Counted from the first letter of the stretch, positions 26,401 through 36,104 are shown. The stretch is 64,000 bases of DNA from Chitinophaga oryziterrae (GCF_009758125.1 NZ_WRXO01000002.1:1-64000), one strand, 5' to 3'. Translations and numbers: made by a program. The notes: generated from the letters alone by a model not told the origin.

Positions 26401-27740
26401 ATCCCCCCAAAGCCGAAGGCATTAATACCCGCCAGTTTGGGCAGTTCATCCCAGTCACGGACTTCACTCACCGGTTCAAAGCGGGTTTGCTGCATAGCTG
26501 CTAATGGTTCTTCACAATGAAGAGTAGGCGGTAGTTTGTGATGGTATAACGCCAGGGCCGTTTTGATTAACCCGGCAATACCTGCCGCGGGCATTGCATG
26601 CCCTATCATAGACTTGACAGTGCCTATACCGGCCTTTGACTGGCCTTTGCCACTGCCAAAGATATCAGCCAACGTATCCAGCTCTGTCTTATCTCCCAAA
26701 GGAGTACCTGTGCCATGTGCTTCAATATATCCCACTTCATTCACATCAATGCCCGCATTCTGCCATGCCTGCAAAATAGCTTTAGACTGTCCTTTCCGGG
26801 AAGGGCTCATCACACTTGTTCCTGCGCCATCGCTGGAAACGCCTGTACCTTTCACCACCGCATAAATCCTGTCGTTATCTCTAATTGCGTCTTCCAGTCT
26901 TTTCAGCACCACAAACCCACATCCTTCTCCTATCAGCAAACCATCTGCCCGCTGATCAAAAGGACGGATCTGCCCTACCCTGGATAAGGCACCCAGTTGT
27001 GTGAAGATGCTCCAGAAAGGGGCATTCTGACAAACATGCACACCACCGGCGATGATCATATCAGAGCGATGAGAACTCAATTCCTGCATGGCATGATCTA
27101 CTGCAAGAAGGGAACTGGCACAGGCAGCATCAATAGTATACGCTGCGCCGCCAAGATTCAGCCTGTTGGCAACCAGTGAAGCTACCAGGTTAGGTATCAG
27201 TCCCATCGCCGTGTCGGGGCCGAAACGGCCCTTCTTCACCTGGAATTCCTTCTTCACTTTATCCAGGTCTTCACTTTTCAGATCGGGTAACAACGTTTGC
27301 AGTACCTGTACGATCTGCTCTCCTGTCCTCACAATTTCTATTGCACGGGTAGCTCCGGGGCCTGTATAATTACCTTTCCCTATAATGATACCGGTTTTCT
27401 CCAAATTCCTTTCCAGCACACCTGCATCCTGTAATGCCTGTTGTGCGAGGGAAAGGGTAAGCAGCTGCTCTGGTTCAGTACCTTCTACGGCTAAAGGAAG
27501 GATACCGAATTTAATAGGATCAAAGGACGCAAATTCATCTATAAATCCTCCACGACGGCAATAGAACCGGTCTACGGCGTTGGACAAAGGATCGAAGAAA
27601 GTGGCATCTAATCTGTTTTCCGGTACTAACTGAATAGCGTCTTTCCTGGTTATTATATTATTCCAGAACGTAGGGATATCACCCGCACCCGGGAAAATAC
27701 CGGACATTCCGATAATCGCAATATCTACCTGGTTTTTCAT
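23481..27740 (-). CDS. Iterative PKS/PUFA-type synthase: KS-AT-DH-PPTase
   Basis: A 1419-residue multidomain synthase. Domains in order: ketosynthase (about 5-450) with active-site Cys in TIDAACASSLLAVDHAM (about 205), EAHGTGTPLGDKTE and GTVKSMIGHAMPAAG; an acyltransferase-like domain (about 540-830) with AGHSLGEW (Ser near 615) but FLFPGLDGLSG where FPGQGSQ is normal; a hot-dog dehydratase (about 945-1190) with LIDHALIRQRPG and a C-terminal LLDNAGQLFG; and a phosphopantetheinyl transferase (about 1230-1419) with PVGIDIEEIS and WVAKEAYGKYLGKG. The dehydratase motif departs from the usual HxxxGxxxxP. The PPTase could activate the ACPs of this same operon. It follows the larger synthase gene by 14 bp. 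The order resembles PUFA-synthase and heterocyst-glycolipid type systems rather than modular PKSs. Confidence 0.9.
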   Translation of the reverse strand: MKNQVDIAIIGMSGIFPGAGDIPTFWNNIITRKDAIQLVPENRLDATFFDPLSNAVDRFYCRRGGFIDEFASFDPIKFGILPLAVEGTEPEQLLTLSLAQQALQDAGVLERNLEKTGIIIGKGNYTGPGATRAIEIVRTGEQIVQVLQTLLPDLKSEDLDKVKKEFQVKKGRFGPDTAMGLIPNLVASLVANRLNLGGAAYTIDAACASSLLAVDHAMQELSSHRSDMIIAGGVHVCQNAPFWSIFTQLGALSRVGQIRPFDQRADGLLIGEGCGFVVLKRLEDAIRDNDRIYAVVKGTGVSSDGAGTSVMSPSRKGQSKAILQAWQNAGIDVNEVGYIEAHGTGTPLGDKTELDTLADIFGSGKGQSKAGIGTVKSMIGHAMPAAGIAGLIKTALALYHHKLPPTLHCEEPLAAMQQTRFEPVSEVRDWDELPKLAGINAFGFGGINAHVVVQGFTSPVKPMFNGISPVLKADVLLLARPDAEGLIKALERNETEPGRGNYRIALFNPTPERIKKAIKIVSRDLPWRNKQDIWFTNDPLISKGGKIAFLFPGLDGLSGGEVDSVAEYFKLPRFESAQATSDGVLDAALQLLERSRIMDTALKQLGIIPDLNAGHSLGEWLAGRSSGLAEESSVLALLQELNPASFEQKDAQFLVIGCGYDRIAPYLKDIKDLYLSMDNCPQQVILCGTGKAVETLMVILREEQIFHQVLPFQSGFHSPFVENKLDILLTGIGKVSFRKTTIPLWSATTLDIYPESVEAIRDLSIDHLIKPVRFRELTEKLYNEGVRVFIQAGSGGLIGFVDDTLKSKTYSAIAANVPVRSGIEQLQRVLAALFTEGKDINYSFLGIENKTKSNPVKLQLGSPILKDLNSLKNLQVTKKQTPVLEPVGSPVMKAFQENCDEIAAIQEEIIALFNDRPAVFNPGSNSKSITSNPLNDPLSNKLNPVSKQLDISLDNTPYLIDHALIRQRPGWHCPDDMDPVIPMTMIFELFADIARENAPGKIVNKISLIQVFQWMNVATPFRETITGEWKDAGNISMNLENYANASVELSDNYQKPTISSLQTGNPLDITKTPAQIYEEHMFHGPAYQGIKEITAVGDKGITGIIESSTGKGSLLDNAGQLFGLWLQLTLEKDRIAFPVKIQEVAFYDNMQDQQGSFECTCELTEMNDEFATGNIILKRNNKVWAIITGWQNRRLEIDEALWRISMSPLHNRMSEEIAPGIFMFHNAYQRVVSWDFILKRYFNQTEKAYIRSLLPNKRKERIISRVAVKDAVRALLKQQKQEAYYPIEFEVRTDAAGKPFPQGSMTNGINISIAHKNTDAVGIARFDKPVGIDIEEISEKSAGFTELVFTESELKLITDPEWIIRGWVAKEAYGKYLGKGLQGNPKAYTIEEITGDTLRIKDVSIKTIKHNNYIIGWTL

Positions 27741-27754
27741 TTGTATGGTTTGTG

Positions 27755-30700
27755 TTATTCTGCCATGATCAGCACCTGGCTCTCATTGCCATATTTCAGT
27801 TCATTTACAAAGATCTCCATGCCGTCTTTTAAAGGGATCAGCGGAATACCTCTGCGTTCATACTCTTTTTCCAGGGTAGGGGACACCATGCCGGTGCCTT
27901 TCCATGGCCCCCAGTTGATGGCGGTTACTTTTCCTTTAAGTGTTTTCTTTAACTCCCATGCGTAACGGTCCATCACACTGTTCGCTGCCGCGTAATCCGT
28001 TTGACCACGGTTGCCATACACAGAGGCCACACTGGAGAACAGTATCACGAACTGCACATCAGGCCGTAATTGCTCTGCCAGTACTCTCAGCGGCGTTACT
28101 TTGGTAGAGAATACTCTTTCGAAAGAGTCGGATGTTTTCTGTTGAAACAGTTTATCCTCTAATAACCCGGCGCCATGAATCACCCCATCTATCTTCCCAT
28201 AGTCTTTATATACACTGCTGATTAAATGACTTAGTTCCTGTTCATTTCTGAGATCAAGCGTATGATAGGTAACGATAGCGCCGTTTGCTTCCAGTGAAGT
28301 AATGGTATGCAGGATCTGGTTGCTCTTATGAATATCGGAAGCTCTCTTTTCTATCTCAGCAGGCTTACTGAATTCTCCTTCAGCGATCAGTTGTTTTTTG
28401 ATATCGTCTTTGTTGCTGAATGCTGCATATTTATTCCGGCCTTCCTTACGGGGATCTGCGGACCTGCCTACCAGGATATAATTGCAGGGGTATTCTTTGG
28501 AGAAGCGGATCATCAGTTCTGACGTAATACCCTGTGCGCCGCCCAGTACCAATATCACCCCGTTTTTATCCAGCTGGATATTTGAAATGCTGCCGGTAGG
28601 TATCGCAGAAGGGATCAGTTCAAAAGTATGGCGGATACCATCCTGGTAGATGACTTCTGCAGGTTCATCCGGATGCCTGATCTCATTTAAGGTGATAGTT
28701 GCAATTTCTTCAGGAGATAGTGTGCCCGTGAGACTGATGCTTCTGCATTTGGTATTGTCCCACTCTTTATCGAGGCTTTTTAAGAAGCCGGGATAACCCT
28801 GGTAATTCCTGAGTTGTGTATTATCAGCAGTGGCTTCTATCCCTGATATGGCATATACCCATTTTACAGTGTCAGGATGTAATTTCTTGATGGTATCAAA
28901 AGCACTCAGGATATTCTTCCTGTGGGAAGTAGCTAATATATCAAGGATGATCAACCCGTTGTATCCTTCCAGAGAATCGCTGTCAGCAATAATATTCACA
29001 ACGGCGCCCTGTTGTTCCAGTAACGTTTTAATAGATAAGGCGACTCTGCTACCATCATCAGTGATACCGAATTTCTGTCCGCTTAAATTCTCCGGAATGG
29101 CATTGCCAAAGCGGGAGGGCGTCAATGCAAAACGAATACGTGACAGTACTTCTTTCCTGGCAATAACCGATGGTTCTGCGATGGAGACTATTGTTCCGGA
29201 AGAGGAAGTCATATTTGCCGCAATCCAGCTTACTAATCCGTTCAATGTTTTGATAGCTGCCAATGCCTCTGTTTTATCTTCCGACTGTCCGAAGCCACCT
29301 ATCTTTACTTTCAGCTCTCCCAGGATTTCCATACGTTTGATGGAATCTATACTGAGATCAGCTTCCAGGTCGAGGTCCAGTCCAAGCATATCCTGTGGGT
29401 AGCCGGTCTTTTCACTTACGGTGAGTAATATGGTACTCCTGATATCCTGTTCAGACCAGCTCTTTTCAGCTGTTGGCTGCTGAACAGCATGTTGTAAAGA
29501 GATACCACCTGTATCAGGCAGGTTATAATCTACATTTTCTGCTATCCACTGTAATAATCCATTTAATGTTTTGATACCTGACAATTGTTCAACAACGGTT
29601 TCATCACTTTTGCCGGCTGTTTTAAAACCACCTAACTGTGTTCTCAGTTCACCGATGATTTCCATACGTTTGATAGAATCAATACTCAGATCGGCTTCCA
29701 TGTCCATATCCATGCCCAGCATTTCATGCGGATAACCTGTTTTATCACTCACTACTTCTATCAGGATTTTCTTAGGGTCTTTCCTGATATGTACATGAAT
29801 GGCTTCCGGTTGTTGCGTAACAGGAGCGGGGATTTCCTTTTTCAAGGGAACCGGCACTATTTCAGGCTGACTGAAAGTGGCCGGAGAGTGGCCGAGATAG
29901 CCCAGGATCACATCCCTTTGTGCCTGCACCAGGTATTTTACACTGTTCAGGTATTCCTGTACTATATGTTCCGCATTACCGCCAACAGGAGCTGCTACCA
30001 CCTGTCTTGTGAGTTGTAATGGCTGTGTGATCGGCAATGCACCATGCGCCGGCAGTTTTCCTACGGAAGGAACGGATAACTGGCCGTTTACATACCATAC
30101 CGTGCTGCTCTTTTTATATTGTTCCGGGGTGTCTAACTGCAGGAGTTGTGCATCCCTGTCTTCAAACAACTTTTCCAGTTTTACTTCCCTGCCGCTGGCA
30201 ATGTACCTGGCGATCGTATTTAACAGGCGATTGATCGCCTGTTTATCTTCTGTATGAAGGATCAGTTCATCCTTTCCGATAATTGCTTTTGTAAGGCCGG
30301 ATAATACTTTACCAGGCCCCACCTCTACAAATACCCTGGCTCCTGCTTCATACATCTGCTCAATCTCTTCTGTAAAACGTACTGGTTTAACGAGATGGTC
30401 TGTCAGCAGTTCTTTGATGTCTTTGGCTACTGTGGGATATAATTTTGTAGTAGTGTTAGACCATACGGGGATAGACGGGCTGCTGAAAGTAACATCGCTG
30501 ATAGCCTTTTTATACAGGGCTTTGGAGCCGGATAATAAAGGGCTGTGGAATGCGCAGGCTACTTCCAGTTGTTTAAAGGATATTTTCAACTGCTTCAGTT
30601 GTTCCATGAAGCGTTCCATGTCTTTTGTAGTGCCCGCCAATACCCATTGCAACGGAGAATTATGATTTACCGGGTACACACCATTTTCTTCTTTCGTAAT

Positions 30701-33700
30701 ATTGGCCAGTTCTTCCTTAGAACAGTTCACAGCCACCATCACGCCTTTGTCTTCTACAATTGCGTCGAGGATGGATTTAGCCCTTTTCTCACTGAGAGAT
30801 ATCAACTGGTCTTCCGGGAATACATTTGCAAAACATAAAGCAGGTAATTCACCATAGCTATGCCCTGCTACCATATCCGGCTGAATACCCAGCTCTTTTA
30901 ACAAGTTGGCAATTGCCAGGTCTACCACTCCTAACAATGGTTGCGCAACGCGGGTATCTTTAATCTGTTCCTTCTGTTTTTTCGCAGCGTTATCATTAAA
31001 TACGGCATTAGGGAACAGGATCTTCTCATAGGAAGAATTGTTTTTTAACAGCCTGCGCATAGCCGGGAACGTTACAAACAGTTCTCTTGCCATGTTGATA
31101 CGCTGACTTCCCTGCCCCGGGAAAAGGAATGCTACTTTCCCTTCCAGTTTTTGTGTTACATATATTTCTTTGGCGTTAGCACCCGATAATGCCAGCTCAA
31201 TTTTCAGCATTAAATCTTCCCTGCTATTGGCTACGATAGATAATTGGATGGGTTCATCACTTTTAACTATAAGGCTGTAGGCAACATCTTTCAGGGGGAT
31301 GTTATCGTTGTTTTCAAGCAGGGTACGTACAGATTGCAAGGACTGTTCTACATTACCTCTGAAAACGAACAATTCAGACGTCCAGGATTTTGTAATGGCT
31401 CTTTCTTGCGGCTGGTTACCTTCATTTTCAATGACTGCATGGAAGTTGGTGCCACCAAAACCGAAGGCGCTGATACCTGCACGGCGTATATCGTCCATCC
31501 ACAAGCCTGCTTCTGTATTGAAGAGGAAGGGGCTGGTGGATTCATTATAATAGCTGTTAGGATTTTTGATGTGAAGGGTAGGAGGTTTTACGCCGTGATA
31601 TACAGAAAGGGTTGCTTTGATCAATCCGGCTAATCCTGCCGCGCACTTGGTATGTCCGATCTGTGTTTTAACAGAGCCCAGGTGAGCCTGTCCTGTGATA
31701 GCGCCGGACTGTATCAGCATATCGGAGATGGCGCTTAATTCTGTTTTGTCACCTACCACAGTGCCGGTACCATGCGCTTCTACCAGTCCTACGGAAGCCG
31801 GCGAAACACCACTCTGTTCGTACGCTCTTTCGAGTGCTTTTATTTGTCCTGCTTTACGCGGAGCAGTTAAGCCCAGGCTTTTACCGTCGCTGGAACCGCC
31901 TACCCCTTTAATAACAGCGTAGATGGTATCGCCATCACGTTTAGCGTCTGCCAGTCTTTTCAGTACTATCATGGCCACGCCTTCACCTAATGCGATCCCG
32001 TCCGCAGCTGAATCGAAAGTAGCGCAGCGGCCGGTTTTAGAGAGTGCATGTGTGCTGGAGAACATTAAATAATCGTTGATACCATTGTGCAAATCGGCAG
32101 CACCTGCCAGCACCATATCTGATTTCTCAAGGATCAGTTCCTGGCAGGCCAGGTCAATAGCAGCCAGAGAGGAAGCACAGGCAGCATCTACGGTATAGTT
32201 ACGGCCACCTAAGTTCAGTCTGTTGGTGATACGGCCGGAGATAACGTTGGCCAGTACACCCGGGAAGGAATCTTCTGTCAGTTTAGGTAAGGCATTATCC
32301 AGTTCTGCCGGCATTTCACCTAAGAACTGGCGGTAGAGGGAGCGGAAGCCGTAATTATTAGCCAGGTCGTTTCCGCCTTCCGCACCTATGATCACAGAGA
32401 CATCTTCTCCATTAAAATCCTTATCAGCATAACCTGCATTTTCAAGCGCCTGTTTTGCCACGAGTAAACTTAATAACTGGGTAGGATCTATGGCTGCCAG
32501 TGATTGTGGCGGAATACCGAATACAACAGGATCAAAATCTATACGGGGAATGAAGCCACCCCATTTGGAAGGTGTTTTATCACCATCTGTAGAAGCGCCA
32601 TCATAATAGAGTTCTTTATTCCAACGCTCGTCGGGGACTTCTGTTACACAATCTTTTCCTGCAAGGATATTGCTCCAGAATTCCTCAATGTTTTTAGCGC
32701 CCGGATAGATGCAGGCCATGCCGATGATGGCTACGTCCAATGCTTTGTCGGGGACATTGACAGGTGCTGATAAAACAGCCGCCTGTATATGTGTGAAATT
32801 ATTAACGGCTACGTCTTTGTGTAAGTCCGCCATGGAAACGGTCTCATTTCTCATAGCGGCCACCTGGCCTATCATGTACATGCCGTCTTTTGCCTGTTGT
32901 TGTGGGTCAACAGTTACGAGGTCATTCTCTTTTCTGTCTAATCCTTTTGCAGCAATTCTTAACCGGCCTACGTTCAGTTGTTCCAGTTTGCCCCAGATCT
33001 CTTTTTTATCAAGATTTTCTGCAATCAGTTTATTTTTCTCTTCCGTAAAGAAGTCGGCAAAAGGAGATTGTAAACAACGGGTTTCATGGCCGGGAGCCGT
33101 TTCCAGTAATACGGTGCTGGTATGTGAAATGGCCTGGTCCTGGAATTGTTGGAGGATAGCCCCGGTCTTCACTGCTTCTTTCGTATAGATATAAGCGGTG
33201 CCCATCAGCACACCTATCTTAGCTCCTTTGGTAGCCAGGGAGGCGGACATTACGGAGATGAAAGCGGTAGACAGGGAATCATGGATACCGCCTGCAAAGA
33301 AGATATTAAGATGTTCTGCATGATCTTCCTGTAATAAGCGGTCTATTTGTTTTTCCCATAGCACCAGGCTGGATAAAGGGCCAACGTGGCCGCCGCATTC
33401 CCTGCCTTCGAAAACAAATCTTCTGGCGCCTTCTTTAAGAAACATATCTAATAAAGAAGCAGAAGGAACATGCAGGAATGATTTGATACCCATTTGTTCC
33501 AGTGCTTTAGACTGGGAAGGTCTGCCACCTGCAATCAGTACGATGGGCGGTTTTTCCTGTTTAATATATTCAATCTGTTCGTCGCGCAATTCCTGGGGAG
33601 CAAAGCCGAGGATGCCTACCCCCCAGGTTTTGTCGCGCGCCAGCTTCTTGGTTTGTTGAATTAACTGCAGGGCGCTTTCTCCTTTCAATAATGAGAGGGC

Positions 33701-34669
33701 CACGAAGGGCAGCGCACCGGCGTTAGCCACTGCTTCTGCAAATGCAGGTACATCGCTTACGCGTGTCATAGGGCCTTGTGCGATGGGGTAAGGAATGTTT
33801 AGTTCCTGTGCCAGTGCATTACCCGGACTGATAACATTAATGGTCTTGGCCTGGTGGAGGTGTCCGCGGATGCCTTCCCGGATGCCGGTTATCAGTCTGC
33901 TGAGTTTTTTATATCGTTTAACGAGGTCGATTGAAATGGCGATGTCTTGTCCTAATGGGAGATAACCTTTGTCGAGATCAAGCGGGCCAAGATATTTTTC
34001 TATATCAGCAAAGGTTGCATTTTCTGGTATAACCGGAGAGTTTGGACGAACGAGTACACGAAAATTATCGATCACACGTGTTTCATTCCCATTTAATTTT
34101 TCGCATACATTTTTAATGGAGGAAGGGGCGTTACATTCCGGAAATAATACGAGTTGACTGTCCAGTATTATGCCCTTTGCACCTGTAGCGATTAATGCAG
34201 AAGATGTGTGAATTCCTGCACCGCCCTGTACCCATATATCCGTATCGGGAAGGGCGAGGATTATCTGTTGGAATAATATAAAGGATGATTCTTCCCCGGT
34301 TTTTCCGGCGCTTTCATTTCCTTTTACGATAATTCCGTTTGCATTTCCGGCTTTAGCCTGCAGTGCTTCTGCCAGGCTATGTACCTGGTAGAATAGCTGT
34401 ACATTCTTTCTGGTGGCCATTTTAATGCCAAAAGGCGCTATTACAATGGATACCTGTTTAGGTAGAGGGAGATCGGCAAAATCTGTTGTTGCAGGGAAAC
34501 ATACGCCGAAGTCAGGGAGATCTTTCAGCGCTTCCAATGCTTTAATAGCGACGGCTTTATCACGTCCAAGGTGAAGTACGGGAAACGCTTTTGCTTTTGC
34601 CAGGGCCATGACAAGGTTTACATCAGGACATTCAAAGGGAGTTAGCCCGATAATAACAGGAGCTTTCAT
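27755..34669 (-). CDS. Iterative PKS/PUFA-type synthase: NPD-NPD-KS-AT-ACP-ACP-KR
   Basis: A 2304-residue synthase. The first about 600 residues form two nitronate-monooxygenase-like (NPD, PfaD-type enoyl reductase) barrels: a diverged one (about 1-240, WVQGGAGIHTSSAL) and a better-conserved one (about 270-580, PIAQGPMTRVSDVPAFAEAV, FEGRECGGHVGP, FFAGGIHD). Then come a KS (about 640-1070; Cys in DAACASSLAAIDLA near 830; EAHGTGTVVGDKTE; QIGHTKCAAG), an AT (about 1180-1470; FLFPGQGSQ, AGHSYGEL), two ACPs (DLSIDSIKRMEIIGEL, Ser near 1664, and DLSIDSIKRMEILGEL, near 1775) and a ketoreductase (about 2040-2290; LVLGGAQGIT, FSSVASVYGNRGQTDYAAAN). The DSIKR ACP motif and NPD-type reductase are typical of PUFA synthases. 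With the DH in the partner protein, all activities for iterative, partly or fully reduced chain building are present. It is the first gene of the operon. Confidence 0.92.
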   Translation of the reverse strand: MKAPVIIGLTPFECPDVNLVMALAKAKAFPVLHLGRDKAVAIKALEALKDLPDFGVCFPATTDFADLPLPKQVSIVIAPFGIKMATRKNVQLFYQVHSLAEALQAKAGNANGIIVKGNESAGKTGEESSFILFQQIILALPDTDIWVQGGAGIHTSSALIATGAKGIILDSQLVLFPECNAPSSIKNVCEKLNGNETRVIDNFRVLVRPNSPVIPENATFADIEKYLGPLDLDKGYLPLGQDIAISIDLVKRYKKLSRLITGIREGIRGHLHQAKTINVISPGNALAQELNIPYPIAQGPMTRVSDVPAFAEAVANAGALPFVALSLLKGESALQLIQQTKKLARDKTWGVGILGFAPQELRDEQIEYIKQEKPPIVLIAGGRPSQSKALEQMGIKSFLHVPSASLLDMFLKEGARRFVFEGRECGGHVGPLSSLVLWEKQIDRLLQEDHAEHLNIFFAGGIHDSLSTAFISVMSASLATKGAKIGVLMGTAYIYTKEAVKTGAILQQFQDQAISHTSTVLLETAPGHETRCLQSPFADFFTEEKNKLIAENLDKKEIWGKLEQLNVGRLRIAAKGLDRKENDLVTVDPQQQAKDGMYMIGQVAAMRNETVSMADLHKDVAVNNFTHIQAAVLSAPVNVPDKALDVAIIGMACIYPGAKNIEEFWSNILAGKDCVTEVPDERWNKELYYDGASTDGDKTPSKWGGFIPRIDFDPVVFGIPPQSLAAIDPTQLLSLLVAKQALENAGYADKDFNGEDVSVIIGAEGGNDLANNYGFRSLYRQFLGEMPAELDNALPKLTEDSFPGVLANVISGRITNRLNLGGRNYTVDAACASSLAAIDLACQELILEKSDMVLAGAADLHNGINDYLMFSSTHALSKTGRCATFDSAADGIALGEGVAMIVLKRLADAKRDGDTIYAVIKGVGGSSDGKSLGLTAPRKAGQIKALERAYEQSGVSPASVGLVEAHGTGTVVGDKTELSAISDMLIQSGAITGQAHLGSVKTQIGHTKCAAGLAGLIKATLSVYHGVKPPTLHIKNPNSYYNESTSPFLFNTEAGLWMDDIRRAGISAFGFGGTNFHAVIENEGNQPQERAITKSWTSELFVFRGNVEQSLQSVRTLLENNDNIPLKDVAYSLIVKSDEPIQLSIVANSREDLMLKIELALSGANAKEIYVTQKLEGKVAFLFPGQGSQRINMARELFVTFPAMRRLLKNNSSYEKILFPNAVFNDNAAKKQKEQIKDTRVAQPLLGVVDLAIANLLKELGIQPDMVAGHSYGELPALCFANVFPEDQLISLSEKRAKSILDAIVEDKGVMVAVNCSKEELANITKEENGVYPVNHNSPLQWVLAGTTKDMERFMEQLKQLKISFKQLEVACAFHSPLLSGSKALYKKAISDVTFSSPSIPVWSNTTTKLYPTVAKDIKELLTDHLVKPVRFTEEIEQMYEAGARVFVEVGPGKVLSGLTKAIIGKDELILHTEDKQAINRLLNTIARYIASGREVKLEKLFEDRDAQLLQLDTPEQYKKSSTVWYVNGQLSVPSVGKLPAHGALPITQPLQLTRQVVAAPVGGNAEHIVQEYLNSVKYLVQAQRDVILGYLGHSPATFSQPEIVPVPLKKEIPAPVTQQPEAIHVHIRKDPKKILIEVVSDKTGYPHEMLGMDMDMEADLSIDSIKRMEIIGELRTQLGGFKTAGKSDETVVEQLSGIKTLNGLLQWIAENVDYNLPDTGGISLQHAVQQPTAEKSWSEQDIRSTILLTVSEKTGYPQDMLGLDLDLEADLSIDSIKRMEILGELKVKIGGFGQSEDKTEALAAIKTLNGLVSWIAANMTSSSGTIVSIAEPSVIARKEVLSRIRFALTPSRFGNAIPENLSGQKFGITDDGSRVALSIKTLLEQQGAVVNIIADSDSLEGYNGLIILDILATSHRKNILSAFDTIKKLHPDTVKWVYAISGIEATADNTQLRNYQGYPGFLKSLDKEWDNTKCRSISLTGTLSPEEIATITLNEIRHPDEPAEVIYQDGIRHTFELIPSAIPTGSISNIQLDKNGVILVLGGAQGITSELMIRFSKEYPCNYILVGRSADPRKEGRNKYAAFSNKDDIKKQLIAEGEFSKPAEIEKRASDIHKSNQILHTITSLEANGAIVTYHTLDLRNEQELSHLISSVYKDYGKIDGVIHGAGLLEDKLFQQKTSDSFERVFSTKVTPLRVLAEQLRPDVQFVILFSSVASVYGNRGQTDYAAANSVMDRYAWELKKTLKGKVTAINWGPWKGTGMVSPTLEKEYERRGIPLIPLKDGMEIFVNELKYGNESQVLIMAE

Positions 34670-35274
34670 ATCTGGTTTTTAATTTTGGTTACGGGCAATA
34701 CACTACCAGTACCATGATTAGCCAATCATCGTGTTACGTAATACCGCTGTAATAATTCTTTTCTGTTGGGTCCCGGAAGGCAAAGCACTTCCATCCTGTT
34801 TCTACGAACTGGAAAGTGTTTTCATAGTGTGGATTATAGAAGGCTGAACTGCCGGATTCTCCAGATTGGAGGATGGCGGATATGTTGTAAAAGAACTAGT
34901 GTCCAGTCATTAACAACATAAGTAATAGAAAGTTTGATAATAGAAGTTATCCTTTTGCTACACCAAAATGCTTACAAATGATGTAATGCTAAATTGATAC
35001 TGAAAAGAATTTAAAAGCAACATCACATGGGTAGTTCCCTGACGGGCTTCTTTTTCGTTGTAGGAAGTAGTGGGTTCCATAAAAATAGCATAAAGACGGT
35101 TATCGGTTATTTGAGATACATTCACAGTTAGGGTACTTAGAATGTTAAAGGTTTCTTAAAGCTACTGAAAAATTCTAAATAAAACTAGCTTAAGTTCCGA
35201 TTTGAGGCACTATCGTAACAGAAAGGTAACATTTAAATATTTTTATATGAATAGCTGACTGCGTAATTCCCGGC
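34670..35274. other. Long leader region of the PKS operon
   Basis: About 600 bp upstream of the first synthase gene with no supported gene. I looked for a minus-strand TAnnTTTG box and found none, so the promoter may be non-standard or controlled by an alternative sigma factor. No obvious operator or hairpin apart from the terminator at its far end. Confidence 0.45.
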
Positions 35275-35319
35275 TAAAAAAGAGAAGTGGAATATAATAG
35301 CGAACTACTATATTCCACT
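35275..35319 (-). terminator. Terminator of the Tyr/Gly-rich protein gene
   Basis: A perfect 11-bp stem AGTGGAATATA / TATATTCCACT (35286-35296 and 35309-35319). In the minus direction the stem is followed after a few bases by a T run (A run at 35276-35280). Confidence 0.8.
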
Positions 35320-35339
35320 CCTGAATTTCTTTCTCTTTC

Positions 35340-36104
35340 TTAATTATCTGCAGACATTTTGCCTACAATTTTGTAACCTCTGGAATTGTCAGGATTAGTT
35401 ACTTCCTGGTAATACATTCCGTCCGGAGAAACATATAATTGCTGACCATTGATTTCTACACCACGGCTACCGCTGGGCAATTGTGCCATGACCGTTTCCT
35501 GTGGAGGAGTGGCAGGCTGCTGCTGTTGCCCTTGTGGTTGCTGTTCTTCCTGAGGTTGTTCTGAACCATTGTCCAGTTGACCGTTTTTACCAACTACCAC
35601 ATATTTGGTAACGTTGTCCTGTACTATTTCCTGGTACAGTGTACCATTTTTCTGATAATAGGTATTGCCGTCTATTGTTACTGTTTCTGAGTGTTTAGGC
35701 AGATTAGGTACGACCACTCCCATTGGAGGATCTACTACCTGGTACTGATCCACTCTTTCCTGCTCATCGTAATATGGCTGGTAGAATGTACCATCGTAAT
35801 AGTAGTAAGGGCCGAATCCGGTGTTAAACGTCAGGAAGCCATAAGGCAGTACTCCCAGTCTGAATCCTATTGGCGGACCATAAAAATGATAGTAAGGTCT
35901 GTAGGGTCTGTAGTAGTAACCAGGAGCGTGATAGTATCCGCCGAATCCACCGCCATATACACCTACACCTACGCTAATCCTTGGTCCTGTTGAGAAACGT
36001 CCTCCTCCACCCATGGCAAAATGCCCTCTGCCTCCACGCTGTGCGAATGCTGTAACACTTACAAGGGCCATAAGCATTGTGAGCATATATATTTTCGTTT
36101 TCAT
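35340..36104 (-). CDS. Secreted Tyr/Gly-rich protein (DUF6515-like)
   Basis: A 254-residue exported protein. The signal peptide (about 1-21, ending VTAFAQ) is followed by a Gly/Tyr/Pro-rich stretch with repeated GGxF and YYxPY units (about 25-120). After it come two related short repeats, TVTIDGNTYYQKNGTLYQE and VEINGQQLYVSPDGMYYQE, separated by a Gln-rich linker. The YYYDGTFYQPY context resembles DUF6515 proteins of Bacteroidota, whose function is unknown. A role in the cell envelope is plausible but only inferred. The two C-terminal repeats probably each fold as a small beta unit. Confidence 0.8.
   Translation of the reverse strand: MKTKIYMLTMLMALVSVTAFAQRGGRGHFAMGGGGRFSTGPRISVGVGVYGGGFGGYYHAPGYYYRPYRPYYHFYGPPIGFRLGVLPYGFLTFNTGFGPYYYYDGTFYQPYYDEQERVDQYQVVDPPMGVVVPNLPKHSETVTIDGNTYYQKNGTLYQEIVQDNVTKYVVVGKNGQLDNGSEQPQEEQQPQGQQQQPATPPQETVMAQLPSGSRGVEINGQQLYVSPDGMYYQEVTNPDNSRGYKIVGKMSADN

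Noticed and set aside
34670..35274. Recognisable promoter for the PKS operon
   Set aside because: No minus-strand TAnnTTTG box found in the 600-bp leader, so none is claimed.
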